Of a DNA stretch of 64,000 nt, positions 11,397-24,600 are shown one piece after another. Position 1 is the first letter of the stretch. Each line of letters opens with the position of its first letter. The notes under the pieces are model-generated. The model ran no database searches and was not told the DNA's origin. It saw only the letters and a program-made list of their open reading frames with translations. Origin of the DNA: Trichoplax adhaerens (Eukaryota; Placozoa; Uniplacotomia; Trichoplacea; Trichoplacidae); contig NW_002060952.1 of the NCBI RefSeq assembly GCF_000150275.1, positions 2,351,128 to 2,415,127 of the forward strand. Reading direction: 5' to 3'. The position numbers and the translations under genes are program-made.

Positions 11397-13100
11397 TGTT
11401 AGTATAATACTTACTCTAATCAAGAAAAATTATATCCTGGAGGTTACAGCACTACATTCAACTAACTTACAACTATAACCGTAATTAATCCTTATATTAC
11501 AAAATTTATTACACCTTGAATTACATTTCTACAATCTATTGACAAACCTCAGCTTCTTATGTAAATTTTTTCCTAGGTATTTTAAGCACTTATATCCGAG
11601 CAGAATTAACTTGTGTCCAAAATAACGAAATATTCATGCCCATCTACCAATTATTACTGATGCAATACACTAATAAATCTATAAGGGCAATATTTAGTAA
11701 GGTACCGGTGATAGCTTATCCTATTATTGCTGCATTTATATCTACATTCACTACATTCAGTATTAGGTCATATCCTGATTCCATATCATAAAAATGTGTT
11801 GCCTTGTACTAGTTCATTCATGCAAAGCCTCGTTAACATTCTACATAAAATAATTGAACCATTCAATATTCCGTACATAGATATATTTATATCGAAATTA
11901 TCATCAATTTAATTGATAGTTTAAATTATATTATATCTTAATAATTATCTAGAAAATGTTATCTGCTTCTATATAAATTCAATTTGAACTTTTTCTCACC
12001 ATCTAGTCATTATATAAGCTTTCTTTATTTATACCGTTGTGCATAAGAAACGACGCTACACGTAATATCCTACGTTGAAATTTATTAATTTATCATAATC
12101 TTTTTAAGTTAATGGGATAGACAGCGGCATATATTTATTCTACATATCTTGACATTTAATTTCTTCAATCGAGGATATTATGATTTTGGACGTATAAACA
12201 TTTTTGAAACGTTTAATTAATATGATGGTTGTATTAAATTTAAATTGAATTTGTCCTATTCTTTGTGCGTACTGCAATACTTAAAAAATTAAAATCGCTC
12301 TATAATCGCATATAATGATCTGCTCAATCGAGTCACTTCTTTTGTTATTGCACAAACTACCAAAGACAAGTAATTTCATTCTTATTACATCTTTTTGTTA
12401 CGCAAGAATATATGTTATATATAATAGTGTATTATTAATAGCCTATAAATCTTCCTTAAGTATAGAGAATATCTTTTGGATGCACCTTGACTAGCTTAAT
12501 TAGATCAATCTCATATTTAATAGTTCTGCAAAATGTAAAGGAGCTCAAACTAGCTATATAGATATCTACATGTATATGTTTTAGAGCTTGTTTAATCTAA
12601 TATACTACAGCAAAAGGATTTTAAGGCAGCTAATCTTCCATTAATCTAATAGTTAGCGCGAGAGATGAACAGAAAATTTTCCGAGTACTAAAATTAAATT
12701 CTCTATGATATCCATAGAATTAATTCAATTTTTGTATGTCAATTCTAGTTTATTATCGTCGTAATATTAAAGATTGTCTTGACGATTGGAAACTTGATAA
12801 TTATAATTAGTGAAAGAGATCAAATTTTCATACTGACTTATGATACCAGGGACATCCTACTATTATAGGCAAATATAGAAGCCATTTATAAGGATTCTTT
12901 GATGAAGTGAATAAATAGGTAAATACGTATAATCATGCTAAGAAATGGCTCAATTTCTGATTTTAGGGCCACAGTGAGGCGATTAGTTTAACCATCATTG
13001 TTCTTAATAAAACTATATTCCGCCATTTTCCACTTGTTATCCATAACTTCTCTGCCTACATGATTTATTTCTTAATAACAAGCTATTTTGTCCACTTTAA
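11397..13100. other. Intergenic, nothing recognised
   Basis: AT-rich sequence downstream of the receptor gene. Open frames here (for example 11727-11912 +) lack family motifs and splice-supported continuation. I see no gene, RNA or clear repeat. Confidence 0.5.
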
Positions 13101-13559
13101 TTAGCTACAGCTTTCCCTGTTATTTGATCGATAAGCAAGTACAAATTTATTCCAGTGCGTATTAACAAGGTACGCAGTAAGTCTCTAATTAGCCCAACAT
13201 CTTTCTATTGACTTGAAGTAGATAGTATAATCCATAAAGTCAATTTGACATTATCATGAACAGAAAATGTCGAATTATTTTAATTTTTAAGATTCCAATA
13301 ACGTAAGATGATTATATGATCAAGGGCTATTATAATAAAATATGGCACACCTGTCAAATCAAAATGACAGCTTTACCGCCAATTTTCCAATAAAGACATC
13401 GAGCACAGCATTTTCTAAGCAATTATGGTCTTGTTTTGCCCAATTCACTTCTTGATACAGTAGATAGGACAAATCATGTTTACCTGTACTATAGCCATGG
13501 AGAGTTAAAGCTATCATTAAAACTGTTAATAAGTGATTATTACAAAGCCGATTTAGCAT
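13101..13559 (-). CDS. Candidate small secreted protein, two exons
   Basis: Weak, phase-consistent model on the minus strand: exon 1 13559-13377 (61 codons) and exon 2 13184-13101 (27 codons plus stop), joined in phase 0 by a GTAAAG...AG intron of 192 bp, giving 88 residues. The N-terminus (NNHLLTVLMIALTLHGYS) looks like a signal peptide. The mature part has one Cys after the signal region (DHNC) and one near the end (SCS). Exon 1 also contains an earlier possible donor (ACAG/GTAAAC, exon end 13484), which would make it a signal-peptide exon of a different gene. Exon 2 is open in a second frame as well. The 3' splice site has a poor pyrimidine tract. No family is recognised and it could be chance. 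Confidence 0.28.
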
Positions 13560-15087
13560 AGATTATCCCACCTACCACACGATTGAAATGGATGATCATG
13601 ATTGACATTAAACAGAAGATGTGTAGACATAATCCGCTCAATTTTACCGCCTATTTCCTTGTTTGTAAGTTGAGATACTACGTAGACTAAATCATTTCAA
13701 GATGAATTCAAGCTTGTTCTATCGCTTAACCTAATTAATTGTATCTTGTTTCCTTTTATGCAGTAAAACTCAATCGAAATACAATCATCCTTTTACCACT
13801 CTTCTCATTACTTCAGCCTAATGATAACAAGATGTAGCTTAGTGATCACCATCAAAATTTGCCATCCGATGATCAAATCATCTTTTGAATATATATATAT
13901 TGTTAATTAAACAAAAGCCTTACTTATACTTGAATTTTAATCAACAATATGCAATCAATCAAGCAATTAGTTGGAAGGAAAATTTCCATCCATCAATAAA
14001 TTTACTTAGCCTGCTTATGGTAATAAACCCACGAATCAGTCGAAGCAAGCCAGAAATAAAACTGCCGATTAGCTCCTTGCTATTCTGTTACAGGCCCTTG
14101 ATCGCTTTAACACCATCATGTTAGTTGCTTAAAGTAAGACTAATCGATTCTAAACTTATTGTTGTTAGCCTCTATACCGTCCAATTTATTATTATCTTGT
14201 CCAACTAGATATATCATTATCTTATCTAATGGCAGGATCCGCCCCTTTTTCACCCTATTGTTATAGATGATAGTATCGACTTTTTTCTATCTTTGTTGTT
14301 ATACTTGATATACTTGTAAATTATTTAATATCCAAATAGTATCAAGCGGATTTTTCTTCATCGTTATTTCAATTCCTTCCAAGGTGATCTGATAAACTGC
14401 ATCGATCAGTGCTGAAAAAGGCAACGTTTATCCACGATTAATACAAGGTAAGATAGGATAAAAGCAATTTAAATCATTCATCAAGATGGATTACAAACTT
14501 CTTGATGATCACTTTAATCGATGATAGGATAATGACGGCGGCAGTCGATTTTATCTACCATCGTTGCTATTTTTTCTTATATTCAGTTGAAAATAGAGAC
14601 GGATATTGGTCTCCTAATTCTATTCTCTAAACATGATTTATTCACTTTTGAATCGATCAAGTCTAGTTGAAATTTAGAAGAGTTGAAATAGATCCAATCG
14701 ATGACGTCTTATACCAGTTAACATTCATGTTGTCATGGAAGTAAATGGCAATCGTCTTTTAACTTAACAGCTATCCCTTACTATGTTGATTTTTAAATGT
14801 TCAACGACATTCATGTAGCGATATATTACTGTTAGAGTTTTTATTCATGCAATTAATAAAATACTTTCTTTCTAATTGGGAAAGGCACTTACTACCGGAT
14901 TCAATATTTCCCATGAATCCTGTAGAAAAAACACTTTAGCTGGACTTGATTCGTCGAATATATTATACTCCTAAAATCGTTGCTAACATATCCTCTTTCT
15001 CTAAAATATTACTATTTATTGGATGAGTGATGTTTTCAATTCGTTCACTACCCATGAAAGCAATATTGCGCTTGATCCATCTTCTTT
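13560..15087. other. Intergenic, nothing recognised
   Basis: No exon with family motifs, RNA gene or clear repeat was seen. The open frame at 13885-14124 (+) has low-complexity composition and no supporting splice structure. Confidence 0.5.
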
Positions 15088-15645
15088 ACTATCTAAAATA
15101 ATATTGAGGTTGATATTCGTTGGGTGGAACCTCTTGATGTTACAAGGAATATAATAGATCAACATTCGATCGCTATGGCAGTATGAAAATGGATCCAAAT
15201 CCAGCATCGCTAAGGCAATTAAATGTAGTCACATCATCTTCGTACAGCATAACTCATTCTTCAGGACTATACTATCTAAAAAAATGTTAGGGTTGAGATT
15301 CATCTGAAGGAAACTCTTGGTATTACAAGAAAGGAATAAAATAGATCAACATTCGATCGCTATGACAGTATAAAAGGATCGAAATCTAGAATCGCCAAGG
15401 TAATAAAACGATCCTCACATTTTCCATATATAACAAAATTCATTCTTCATGACCATACTATCTAAAATGATGTTGTTGTTTGATGTTGATGGGGTGGAAA
15501 CTCTTGATATTACAAAAAAGGAATAAAATAGATCAATATGGGATTGTTATGCCAGTATGATAGTGTATCCAAATCCAACATTTCTAAGGCAATAAAATGA
15601 TTTTCACATCATCTTTACATTACTTAATTCATTCTTCATGACTAT
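15088..15645. repeat. Three-copy tandem repeat, period about 185 bp
   Basis: Three adjacent units start with actatctaaa at 15088, 15271 and 15457 (spacing 183 and 186 bp). Each contains ttgatNttacaa, aatagatcaa, a ccagtatga-like segment and tcattcttcatgactata. Divergence is moderate. An open frame on the minus strand within the first unit is a repeat artefact. Confidence 0.85.
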
Positions 15646-17099
15646 AGCGGATATGTATCATTATCCTTTTACCTAAAGTGTGATTAGTTAAATATCGCTA
15701 AGTTTATCGAAAAGCTCGATGATGAAATTTATGTCTATCAGTTGTTGCTATCACGACTTTAAGGAATAAATTGAATGTTCTGGAGATTGCTTCAATAGCT
15801 ACAGGCTATCCTTGATGGCTTATTGAGATTTTTAGTCATTCGAATAACTATACCCTATTTCAACTTTTATTATCATTTAGAATTAACGAACGACCTCAAA
15901 TAGGATTTATAATGTTGTGATGACATCTTCAATTTTTAAGATTAAGTTTATTCCTTTGATTTAACTACCCTAATCCAATCTCTTGCTATTATACTTACAC
16001 TAGTGCACAGATATAACAGCGGTTATTTTTAAGTTGATTACAAAACATCGCTACTAGCAAGAAAATTTCCTTTTCATTTACTCCCTTTAGTATTGAGTAA
16101 GAGAAACTTTTAAAACCTATCCACCATGGAAAGTACTATGGTACTATATCCAAAACTAATCCTAGTATCAATTTTGAAATATCTTGGGGGCCTTGTTCCA
16201 TCATAATACTAACCCACAATAATGAAGACTATCAAGGTTTACGAACCAGAGCTTTAACCATCCCAAAGCTGATCTTACCAGAGCAACCTACTGTAATCTA
16301 CTTAAGACAGCAAATGAAGTGTTTGCTGATAATTTATACGGTTTGTTAGTTAAACTGTTGTAATTTTTAATAATTTAGCCGAGCACGATTTAAATGGGAG
16401 GTTGTATTAAAGGACCGGAACCTGCTCTATTCTTTACGTAATTTATTACTCTCAGTAACTAGTAATTTTCAACTTGGCTAATAGACTTTGATAGTAACAT
16501 CAATTAAATAATGAAATAATTGATTTTTTAGCAGTAACTGTGCTAAACTATTGGAAAGAATGATTGATAAACTCTAAATAGGCAACAACTTTGCATGCTG
16601 TCTTATTTTGCTTATGTGCAGTCGCGGGGAATAGAGTGAAGGGAAATTCTCTCATTTTCCAGAATAGCCAATGCCTTTTTAACTTTCTATTCTTCTCTAT
16701 CCTTCATTAATTTTGAATGCCAGTCATAAGTTTAATCAACATTAAATATAAAACTTGTTCTCTATCAGCATTTCATTTCTATGTTCTTGTAATAATACAG
16801 TGAACAAGACTACGAAATAGATTGTCGCTGAGTTCCTATCCTTACACTTTTGACTTCATCATTAATTGACAAGGTGTAAATCATACCAATATGAAACATC
16901 ATGTTAAGCCATTGTTTCATGGCAAAATTTATGCCATCTTTCTGCTTTTCATTTTACCATCAATAAACGCTATTTCAGCGTAGATCGTTACCTTAGCAAG
17001 ATGATCTAGTCATAAAATGCAAATAGTGATAATCAGGAAACATTTTAATTATTTTTTAACATTGTTAAGTTCAATATTCCATAGTTTATAGAAATAATC
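15646..17099. other. Intergenic, nothing recognised
   Basis: AT-rich and without convincing exons. A short stretch near 16140-16330 has slightly higher GC but stops in all frames I read. Confidence 0.4.
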
Positions 17100-18920
17100 A
17101 TTTTTGCCATTTGGTCATTCCTTATTTGATATTCTCAGTAGCGATGAGAAATAGTCCATCGTGAATGAAAAGATCAAGTCAATTACTAAAGAGTTTAAAA
17201 TTGAAGCGGTATCGTCCATACTGTATTAGATCTACAGTAATCATTTCGACTATTTGGGCACTTTTTCTTTGGATATTCTTGGTAACGAAGAGAAATATTC
17301 CACACCGTTGCCAAAATTAAGAGACTCCAAAGTCAATTCCTAAAGAGTTTAAAATTGTAGTGAATTATCATGAAAGCTACCATGAATTGACAATAATTAT
17401 TTCTGCAATTTGGGTACTCATGTTAAGTATTCGGATGAATTTGGAATGGTTCTAACTTAAGAGAGTCAAATCAATTCCTAAAGAGTTTAAAATTGAAGTG
17501 ATATCGTGAATGCTACCATAAATTGACAAATAATTAGTCCTGCATTTGGTACTCATCGTTGGATATTATTCCTATTGGCAATGAGAAAGGTTCCGATGAA
17601 TTTAGAATGATTTTAATTACAATTAGAGTCAGGACTTTTGGATATTCTCAGTAACGATGAGAAATGTTCCATAGTAAATTTAGAGATGAGCGTTCATTTC
17701 TAAAGCATTTAAATGGAAGTGATATCTTCCATGTTGTAAGGAATCAACAATCATCGTTATTTATTATATGCTATTTGGACACCCATTGTTGGACATTGTT
17801 GAATATTAATGGTAACGATGAGAAATATTCCACAGTAAATTGAAAGAGTCAAGTCAATCCCTATAAAGTTTAAAAATAAAATTGTATCGGTGATTGTACA
17901 ATGAATTTAGAATGATCATCTTTGTGATTTGGGTTAGTGCTTTTGGACATTTGCAGCATAGATGAGAGATATTCAATAGTTATTTAAGAGGATCAAGTTA
18001 ATTTCTAAAGGGTTTGAAATAGAAATTGTGTCATTGATTGTATTCTAAATTGATAATAATTACGTTTGCAATTTGGGCACTTACTTTTGGATATTTTTAG
18101 TAAAGAAGAGAAGTAGCCCTTTAGTTAATTAAGATAGCCAAGTAAACTCTTCAGAGTGTAAGATCGATGGAATATCGTCTATACTACAATGGATGGCTAA
18201 CAATTATGTTTTGTAATTTGAGTGCCGGCACTCATTCTAGATATTTTCAATAAAGATGAAAAATATTCCGTGGGCTATTGAAAGAGTTAACCAATTACTA
18301 AAGAGTTCAAAATTGGAGTTGCGAAATTGATTGTACAATGAACTAGCAATAATTATTTTTATAATTTAGGTACTCGTATTTGAATAGTTTCACTAAAGAT
18401 GATATATAGCCTATAGCTAATTAAGAGGGCCAAGGAAACCCTTAAGAGTTTTATTTTGGGAATTTGAGTGAATATTTCTAGCTATTTTCAATAAAGATGA
18501 GAAATATTCCATGGGCCATTGAGAGAATCGATCAATTGCTAAAGAGTTTAAACTTGAAATTGTGACATTGATTGTATAATGAACAGTAGTTGCTTTTGCA
18601 ATTTGAGTACTCAGTGTTTGGGATATTTACAGTAAAGATGAGAAATTATCCGCAGTTAATTAAGACAGTTAAGTAAACCCTAGATAGTATTATTTTTTTC
18701 AATTTGAGCGCTCATTGATAGATATTTTTCAGTCAAGGTGAGAAATATTCTCCTAGGCAATTGAGAAAGTTGATCAATTGCTAAAGAGTTCAAAATTGAA
18801 ATGGTATCAATTACTGCACACTGTACAGTGTGCAGTAATTATTTTTGCTATTTGGATACTCATTTTTGGATATTTTCAGTAACGATGAGAAATAGCCCAT
18901 AGTTAATTATAATTTAACTT
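17100..18920. repeat. Degenerate satellite array, period about 145 bp
   Basis: About a dozen diverged copies of a unit containing gatattNtcagtaacgatgagaaatattcc, a following gtcaa.t..taaagagtttaaaattgaa and ttgcaatttgggcactca. Anchors lie near 17128, 17272, 17561, 17640, 17801, 17946, 18096, 18236, 18476, 18616, 18716 and 18866. Full units are about 144-150 bp, with some partial units of 80-100 bp. The 3'-most copies look least decayed. No coding capacity is visible. Confidence 0.8.
18809..18840. repeat. Perfect 32-bp palindrome
   Basis: A gap-free inverted repeat whose 16-base left half (aattactgcacactgt) is exactly reverse-complementary to the right half. Symmetry breaks at 18808/18841. 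It lies inside the 145-bp array between two units and is not seen in the other copies. Confidence 0.95.
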
Positions 18921-20519
18921 GAATTTTAGCAATATTGCTAAGCTTCATCACTTAATTTTACAACTCTTTCGCAAGTTTTTGAAATCTTCAGTTTGTAAAT
19001 AATCATAAAAATTCAACACTTTCCTTAAATGTCAAAATATTTAAAGCCTTGTTTAATAAATTAAAGCCATGACTGCTCGATACTACAGTATTGGTCATCA
19101 TTTTGATCAAATAACTACTAATTTAGAGCGTTGAAACACTTTCAATCTTGTCTAATGGTAATTTATATCATTCAATTTTACAACCAAAGTTGTACTGTAT
19201 TCTTTCTAACCGTTATCACTTAGTCTTAGTAACTATCCATAATATCCAGCACCCTATTCGAATAATCTGTATGCTGAAAAAATCTCTTTCCAATGAAAGC
19301 CATAACCGGTCGATTCTATAATAGAATTTATATAATTATTTCCCCAGCATTTCTCGATTGATTTATAACAACTGTCGACGTTTTTGCAGCCTACTGGTTA
19401 TTAAAAGAGTTAAAACATGATAAAATTGACTTCAATGGAGAGCCATTCGTAAATTTTATGACTCTAGCTTGCTAATCTTCTTCCTAGCCTTTGGCTACGA
19501 TTTCTTGGCAACGGAAAATAACCTTTAAACCCTGCTTGAAGAATTAGCAGCCCTTTGCCATATGGCATTCTAAAAAATCATTTATATATTTCTACTGGAT
19601 ACCAATGGCTAAAATTTACCTCTATTGCGTGATTAGACATTCATCTTTCACAGTTGCATTCAATTCTATCAGATAGTTTTGATCCTTAATAATGAAAACT
19701 ATCCCTTAATTTTCTGCACTATTAACGCTAAAATGGTAATAATTACTTCAACAGCAGCTATAGAATAGCTTTCATCCTGTAGCTATTCAGGCTGTTACTA
19801 TTAAATGGAGGAACTATTCTTCAAGCTTGAGTGGCTTCCCGAAAATATTTACTTTTCTAATTGAATAATTGTATCAATAACTGATTTTATCGAAAATTGA
19901 GCTTTTACCGTATTAAATCTATGTAAGAAGGGTTAGGCGTGGAAATGAACATCAAGATAGCCATAGTAATGATAAAACGGAGAATTTCTTCATGCAATAT
20001 CAAAATTATGTTACTATAGGTTTAATCAGCCAAATAAATGATATCTTTTCTAATATATAAACAACTTAAAGCAATAGGGAGCCACTACAACCAATTTACT
20101 GACTATTGGCATCCTAAAAGATCAATTTACTCAATTTTTTCAACTTAGTAGGCTTCCTTCAGTATATCTTTATTCCATTAACCAATCTATCTTGCAATAT
20201 TTAGCAGTCGTTATAAGACTAATATAAAATAATTATTGAACTAATACCCTTATAATAGAGAAGTTCCTTTAATATTTTCTCTGTCTAAGTTACTTATTGA
20301 TATACTGTATTGTGCGATTTGCCTTGAATCTCTAGTAAATGATCGTATTTAAGGTATTGCTTTTAATGAGTTAGCAAATTGAAGGATCTGTTTCTCTCCA
20401 TTTTTCCTGTCCATTATTTTATGGTCCATATTACAGTACAGTTTAAAGTTCTTTACGATATTACATGAAATCTCGGACTTTAATGGAAATAGGAAACTGA
20501 AATTTTAATTGATATTTTA
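18921..20519. other. Intergenic, nothing recognised
   Basis: AT-rich sequence with weak internal similarity (recurring aatttNtagca-type segments) but no unit I can delimit, and no exon. Confidence 0.4.
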
Positions 20520-21230
20520 GCATCTTTGTCATGGCTGCCACTACTTTAGTCTATGCTAAAGTACCAGTATAGCATGAAATTCTTAATAGCAATATTAGCA
20601 AATTGAAATTGCATTTAGGTATTCTGCCCATGATTGCCCTTACTTTATATCATGTTGATGCACAACATGAAATTTTGAACGTCATTATTGCTGAAAAAGA
20701 CTACAATTAATATAGCCCCTACTGGCATACAACACTGAATTCTTAACGACAGTACTACTGAAAATGATTGCCATTACTTTAATCCATGCTAAGCACAATG
20801 TCGAGTTTCCAATGACAATATTACTAAAGGGCTGATTTTCATCTTTCATCAGTCTTCATTAACTTTTACATTGTACCTATATTAAAGCGAAAATAGTTGA
20901 TTAATTGATTGATTGATATAGATAATATCCAGTCGTGATGCCCTAATCATAATTCACACTTAAACACAGTATAAAATTTTCAACGATAACGTAACTGAAA
21001 ATGTTCAGACTTTCCTCTTTCGTCAATTTTGATTAACTTTTACTCTATATAGTAAACTGGAATCGATTGATAATGTCCTGTCATGATATCTCCTCCAACT
21101 TTAATCCGTATCACTGGAATAGAATATAGAATTTCAACTATAGTATTACTATAAAGACTTTGACTTTCCCCTTTAGCCAATTTTAATCGATTTCTAGACT
21201 CTATATTAAAGCAAAACTAATTAATTAAAA
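20520..21230. repeat. Degenerate tandem repeat, period about 105-120 bp
   Basis: Diverged copies share ttactttaatNcatgctaa, agcacaa.atgaaattNttaacgacaatattactgaaaa and, toward the 3' end, gactttcccctttNgtcaattttgatta. Copies are near 20530, 20630, 20715, 20785, 20985 and 21115. It is heavily decayed and non-coding. Confidence 0.6.
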
Positions 21231-21271
21231 TTATTCCTAACATAAAACAGAAAGACAACATCGACACCAGT

Positions 21272-21612
21272 TGTGAGGTTGATAGATCAAGAATCTTCCA
21301 AACTTTAGAAAATTAAGATTTATTGAATAAAACCTTGTTTACGAAGATACAACGTAATCGATTAGCGGAGGACCTCTAATGAGAAAGAACTCTCTTACTA
21401 TACTAAACTACTCGCTTATATACTTTTCCGCATTTACAGTCTTAGCACCTTACTTACTACACACTTCAGTATTAGCATCTCAAATATAGGATAGTTTACA
21501 CCTTTCCTGTGAAGCTCTAGTGTGAGCACTGTATCGATCCTCTTAAGAAGGATTCCAGTTACTAAGCTAGCTATATTGAATACTTAAGCCTCTAACGAGA
21601 ACATCTATCACA
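21272..21612 (-). mobile_element. LTR-retrotransposon remnant: 5' LTR plus putative primer-binding site
   Basis: Read on the minus strand, a 341-bp segment starts TGTGATAGATG and ends CAACCTCACA (TGTGA/TCACA termini). It has an internal TATATAAG (21415-21422), an AATAAA about 95 bp further on (21319-21324), and just beyond the end TGGTGTCGATGTTG. That last segment looks like a primer-binding site, because its complement ends in ACCA as a tRNA 3' end does. No gag or pol follows toward lower coordinates; that DNA is a decayed tandem repeat. No target-site duplication was found, consistent with a truncated 5' LTR rather than a solo LTR. Confidence 0.5.
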
Positions 21613-24600
21613 TGTTGAACACAACACCTACGGTAGACATTACTAAATATATCATCAACTTAGAATACAATATTACACTGTCTTACATCAGTAAAGAACT
21701 TTCTCTGTTTTCTCTAAAGCTGAATTCAACTCTTCGTCAATCATCCTTAGACAATAAATAATTGAACGACGTTTTGATACCAGTACCTATCAATATTTCA
21801 ATCTGCTGTCATGGATTTAAACCAATCAATATCTTGTTTATTCTCATTGACTAACATAAAATTAGTCCACTTTAGTGGGATTCTAATTCTTAAATGCCTT
21901 GAAATTCATATAAATTATCTTTAGAGCTACGATGGCGCAATCTGATATGCTTGAATTGATTTTTTCGTACATTAGGTCGTCTTTATTTCAATAGTATTGC
22001 GATATGGTGACCAGCTGGAAGGAAATATTATTTTGATGTGAATGTAAAGGAATGATTATACCGAACTTTTTGGCTAAGTTTACACTAGCAATCTTTTACT
22101 CTCAATATTTTCTAATATATTCAGTCGAGACTGACTAACATAAGTGAAAATAGTCACCATTCTCTGCCCAGTTGGTCTTCGAAAATTATTTAAAGACTCA
22201 ATGGTAAAGCTTATAGATTAAGGGTAAACTCCTTTCCGAATTTCTCAAAGTATCGGATTATAATCAAGATTAAAGTAAGAAAATCAAATTTATAATCGTA
22301 TATTAAGGTAAGATATAGAACTCTTGTATCATTATTCCACATGCTTTTGCTAGAACTTAAGTTTCATTGCATCATTCAAAATAAATAACTAACTCAATCA
22401 ATCCAACAATAACAGTTTTCCTACTTGTTATATTGCCCATACTTACAAGAGTCAACCTAATAGAGTAGATTTTTTTAAAACTCTTCAATATTTTACCCTC
22501 TCGTATCTTTCGTAATATACAATTCCTTAAACAATTCGTTATGCAAAGAAATAGTGAGATGGGTAATCTTCCTTAAGAAGGCGAACAATATCGTATCCTT
22601 ACTACCGCATCTAGAACTATAACTCGATTCCTCTTTGCTACATTATACAAGATATTCTGTAGTTGAGGATCATCGTGATTTACCATTTGAAATATCACTC
22701 GCTCTACAAATTACTAGATTGAGTTCTAACTATGTATAGATTATTAATTACTCTTCAAGAGTCATCTACAGAATAGAGTATTAGGGTTACATTATAACTC
22801 TGAGTATAAACTATCACGATTTAGCCTTATAAGCATTCTAACATCTAGCTAGGACAGTTTTGAAATTAATTGCCCTTCAAAAACCTACTAGTCAAACCTG
22901 ATAGGCTTTGATCGATAATACTTAAAAATCTTAGCTATCCTTCATTTTCTTTGATATTCTGCAATACGTATCTTATCGAAAGTATTCTCTTTATAATCTT
23001 ATTCAAAATCATTCTTTTAATGATCTTTTACGGACACCAACTACTAAACTTACCAGAACTATATCCAGTTATACTAGTAAATAGATGCAATTTAAACTAA
23101 TTACGGTACTCGTTATGAGTAGTAATTTAATCAAAAGGTACAAACCGATATTACTTGGCTCTATATAGATTAACTTACTCTATGAAAGTATTCATCTGTT
23201 GCATTAAAATTCATGTGACAAATTTTTGCAAGTTAAACTGAGATTAGAATCGATAATTCCAGTTGATATTTCGCTATAAATAAGGCCTATACCTACAGTA
23301 AGCCATTCACGAAGATGAAAGCAGATTACTTATGACTTATTCACCTCAAAACGATTATTCAACTATACTATTGAGTTTCACAGCTTTCCATTGAATTTCT
23401 AAATCATTTTCTTACTCATGATTCAGCGTTTCATCTAATGCTACATAAGAAACAAATATTTAATTAATTTACCCATAATCATCCAATTGTTAATCCTTAA
23501 CAACAATAAAATTCTTACGAGAAGGGATTGATAACCTTGATATTGGCATATAATTTCTCCATGGATATCAGTTGTTTCTAATGTATATTAAATTACATTT
23601 TATTTTCTTTCAAATTATTGGCACGCAGCTTCAAATCAATATATAGTTAACTACCCTGGTATGGTAAGATGTCTCAAAATCAGAGATAATCGAAATTTGA
23701 TAACTTATAATGTTCACTTTAGTATATAAATTACTTCTTTAACCAAGAACAAAATAAAGTAACTCAAGGAGATAAGATCTCCTGCTTATATGCATTATAA
23801 TTCAACTCTATTTAAATCTACAATTTCTAATTAATCTTGTTTCAAATTACTCGCTTCGTCTTTGGTATTGAATCACCTTAATAAAATATTTCTAACCAAT
23901 GCTTCAATTTTTACTATACTTACTTAGTACGGAAATGAAAAACTCATTCCTAGGATTCTAATTATTCTATAATCCTGCACATACAGTGTCAATTATACAA
24001 TTTTATAGACCACTTAACCACTTCCTACAATCTATTAAGCTATTTTTGAGCCTGTAATACATTTGATCGTGAAGAGCATCCAATACTGAATGATTGCAGA
24101 ACGATATTATCAAAACTAATGAAATTAGGAGGGAAAGATTTAAGAACATTATATTACTGGATCACAGATTTAAAAAAAATATCTATTCTTACTCATTGGA
24201 ATCCAATGCATTAAATTTGCGATACTAATTGAACTTAGATCGTCACAGTAAATATCTGCATATTTATAACAAAAAGATGAAAAAATTAACAATATAACAT
24301 CTACAATCATCGTCCATATCTTAATTCTTTACAATATAATCCAACATATGCAAATTTCATTCTTCTAAACTCTCTTTTTACGGTAAACCCGCTATAGTAC
24401 GATACTCAAGTAGAAGATCATTCTAGTAATTTATTATAATGACTAATTTAGCAATTTTAGTTCCACTGGCAATATCATTTAATATTTATTAAAAGATCCC
24501 GAAAACTTTTCATAACACAACCCTTGATACTTTAGCTAAGGATTGATTTGTTCGTGTTATTGAACGATTAATTCTCTCTAATTTCTTGATCCATAAATCA

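Noticed and set aside
15016-15207. Minus-strand open frame of 63 codons
   Set aside because: Produced by the first unit of the 185-bp repeat; the sister units do not keep the frame.
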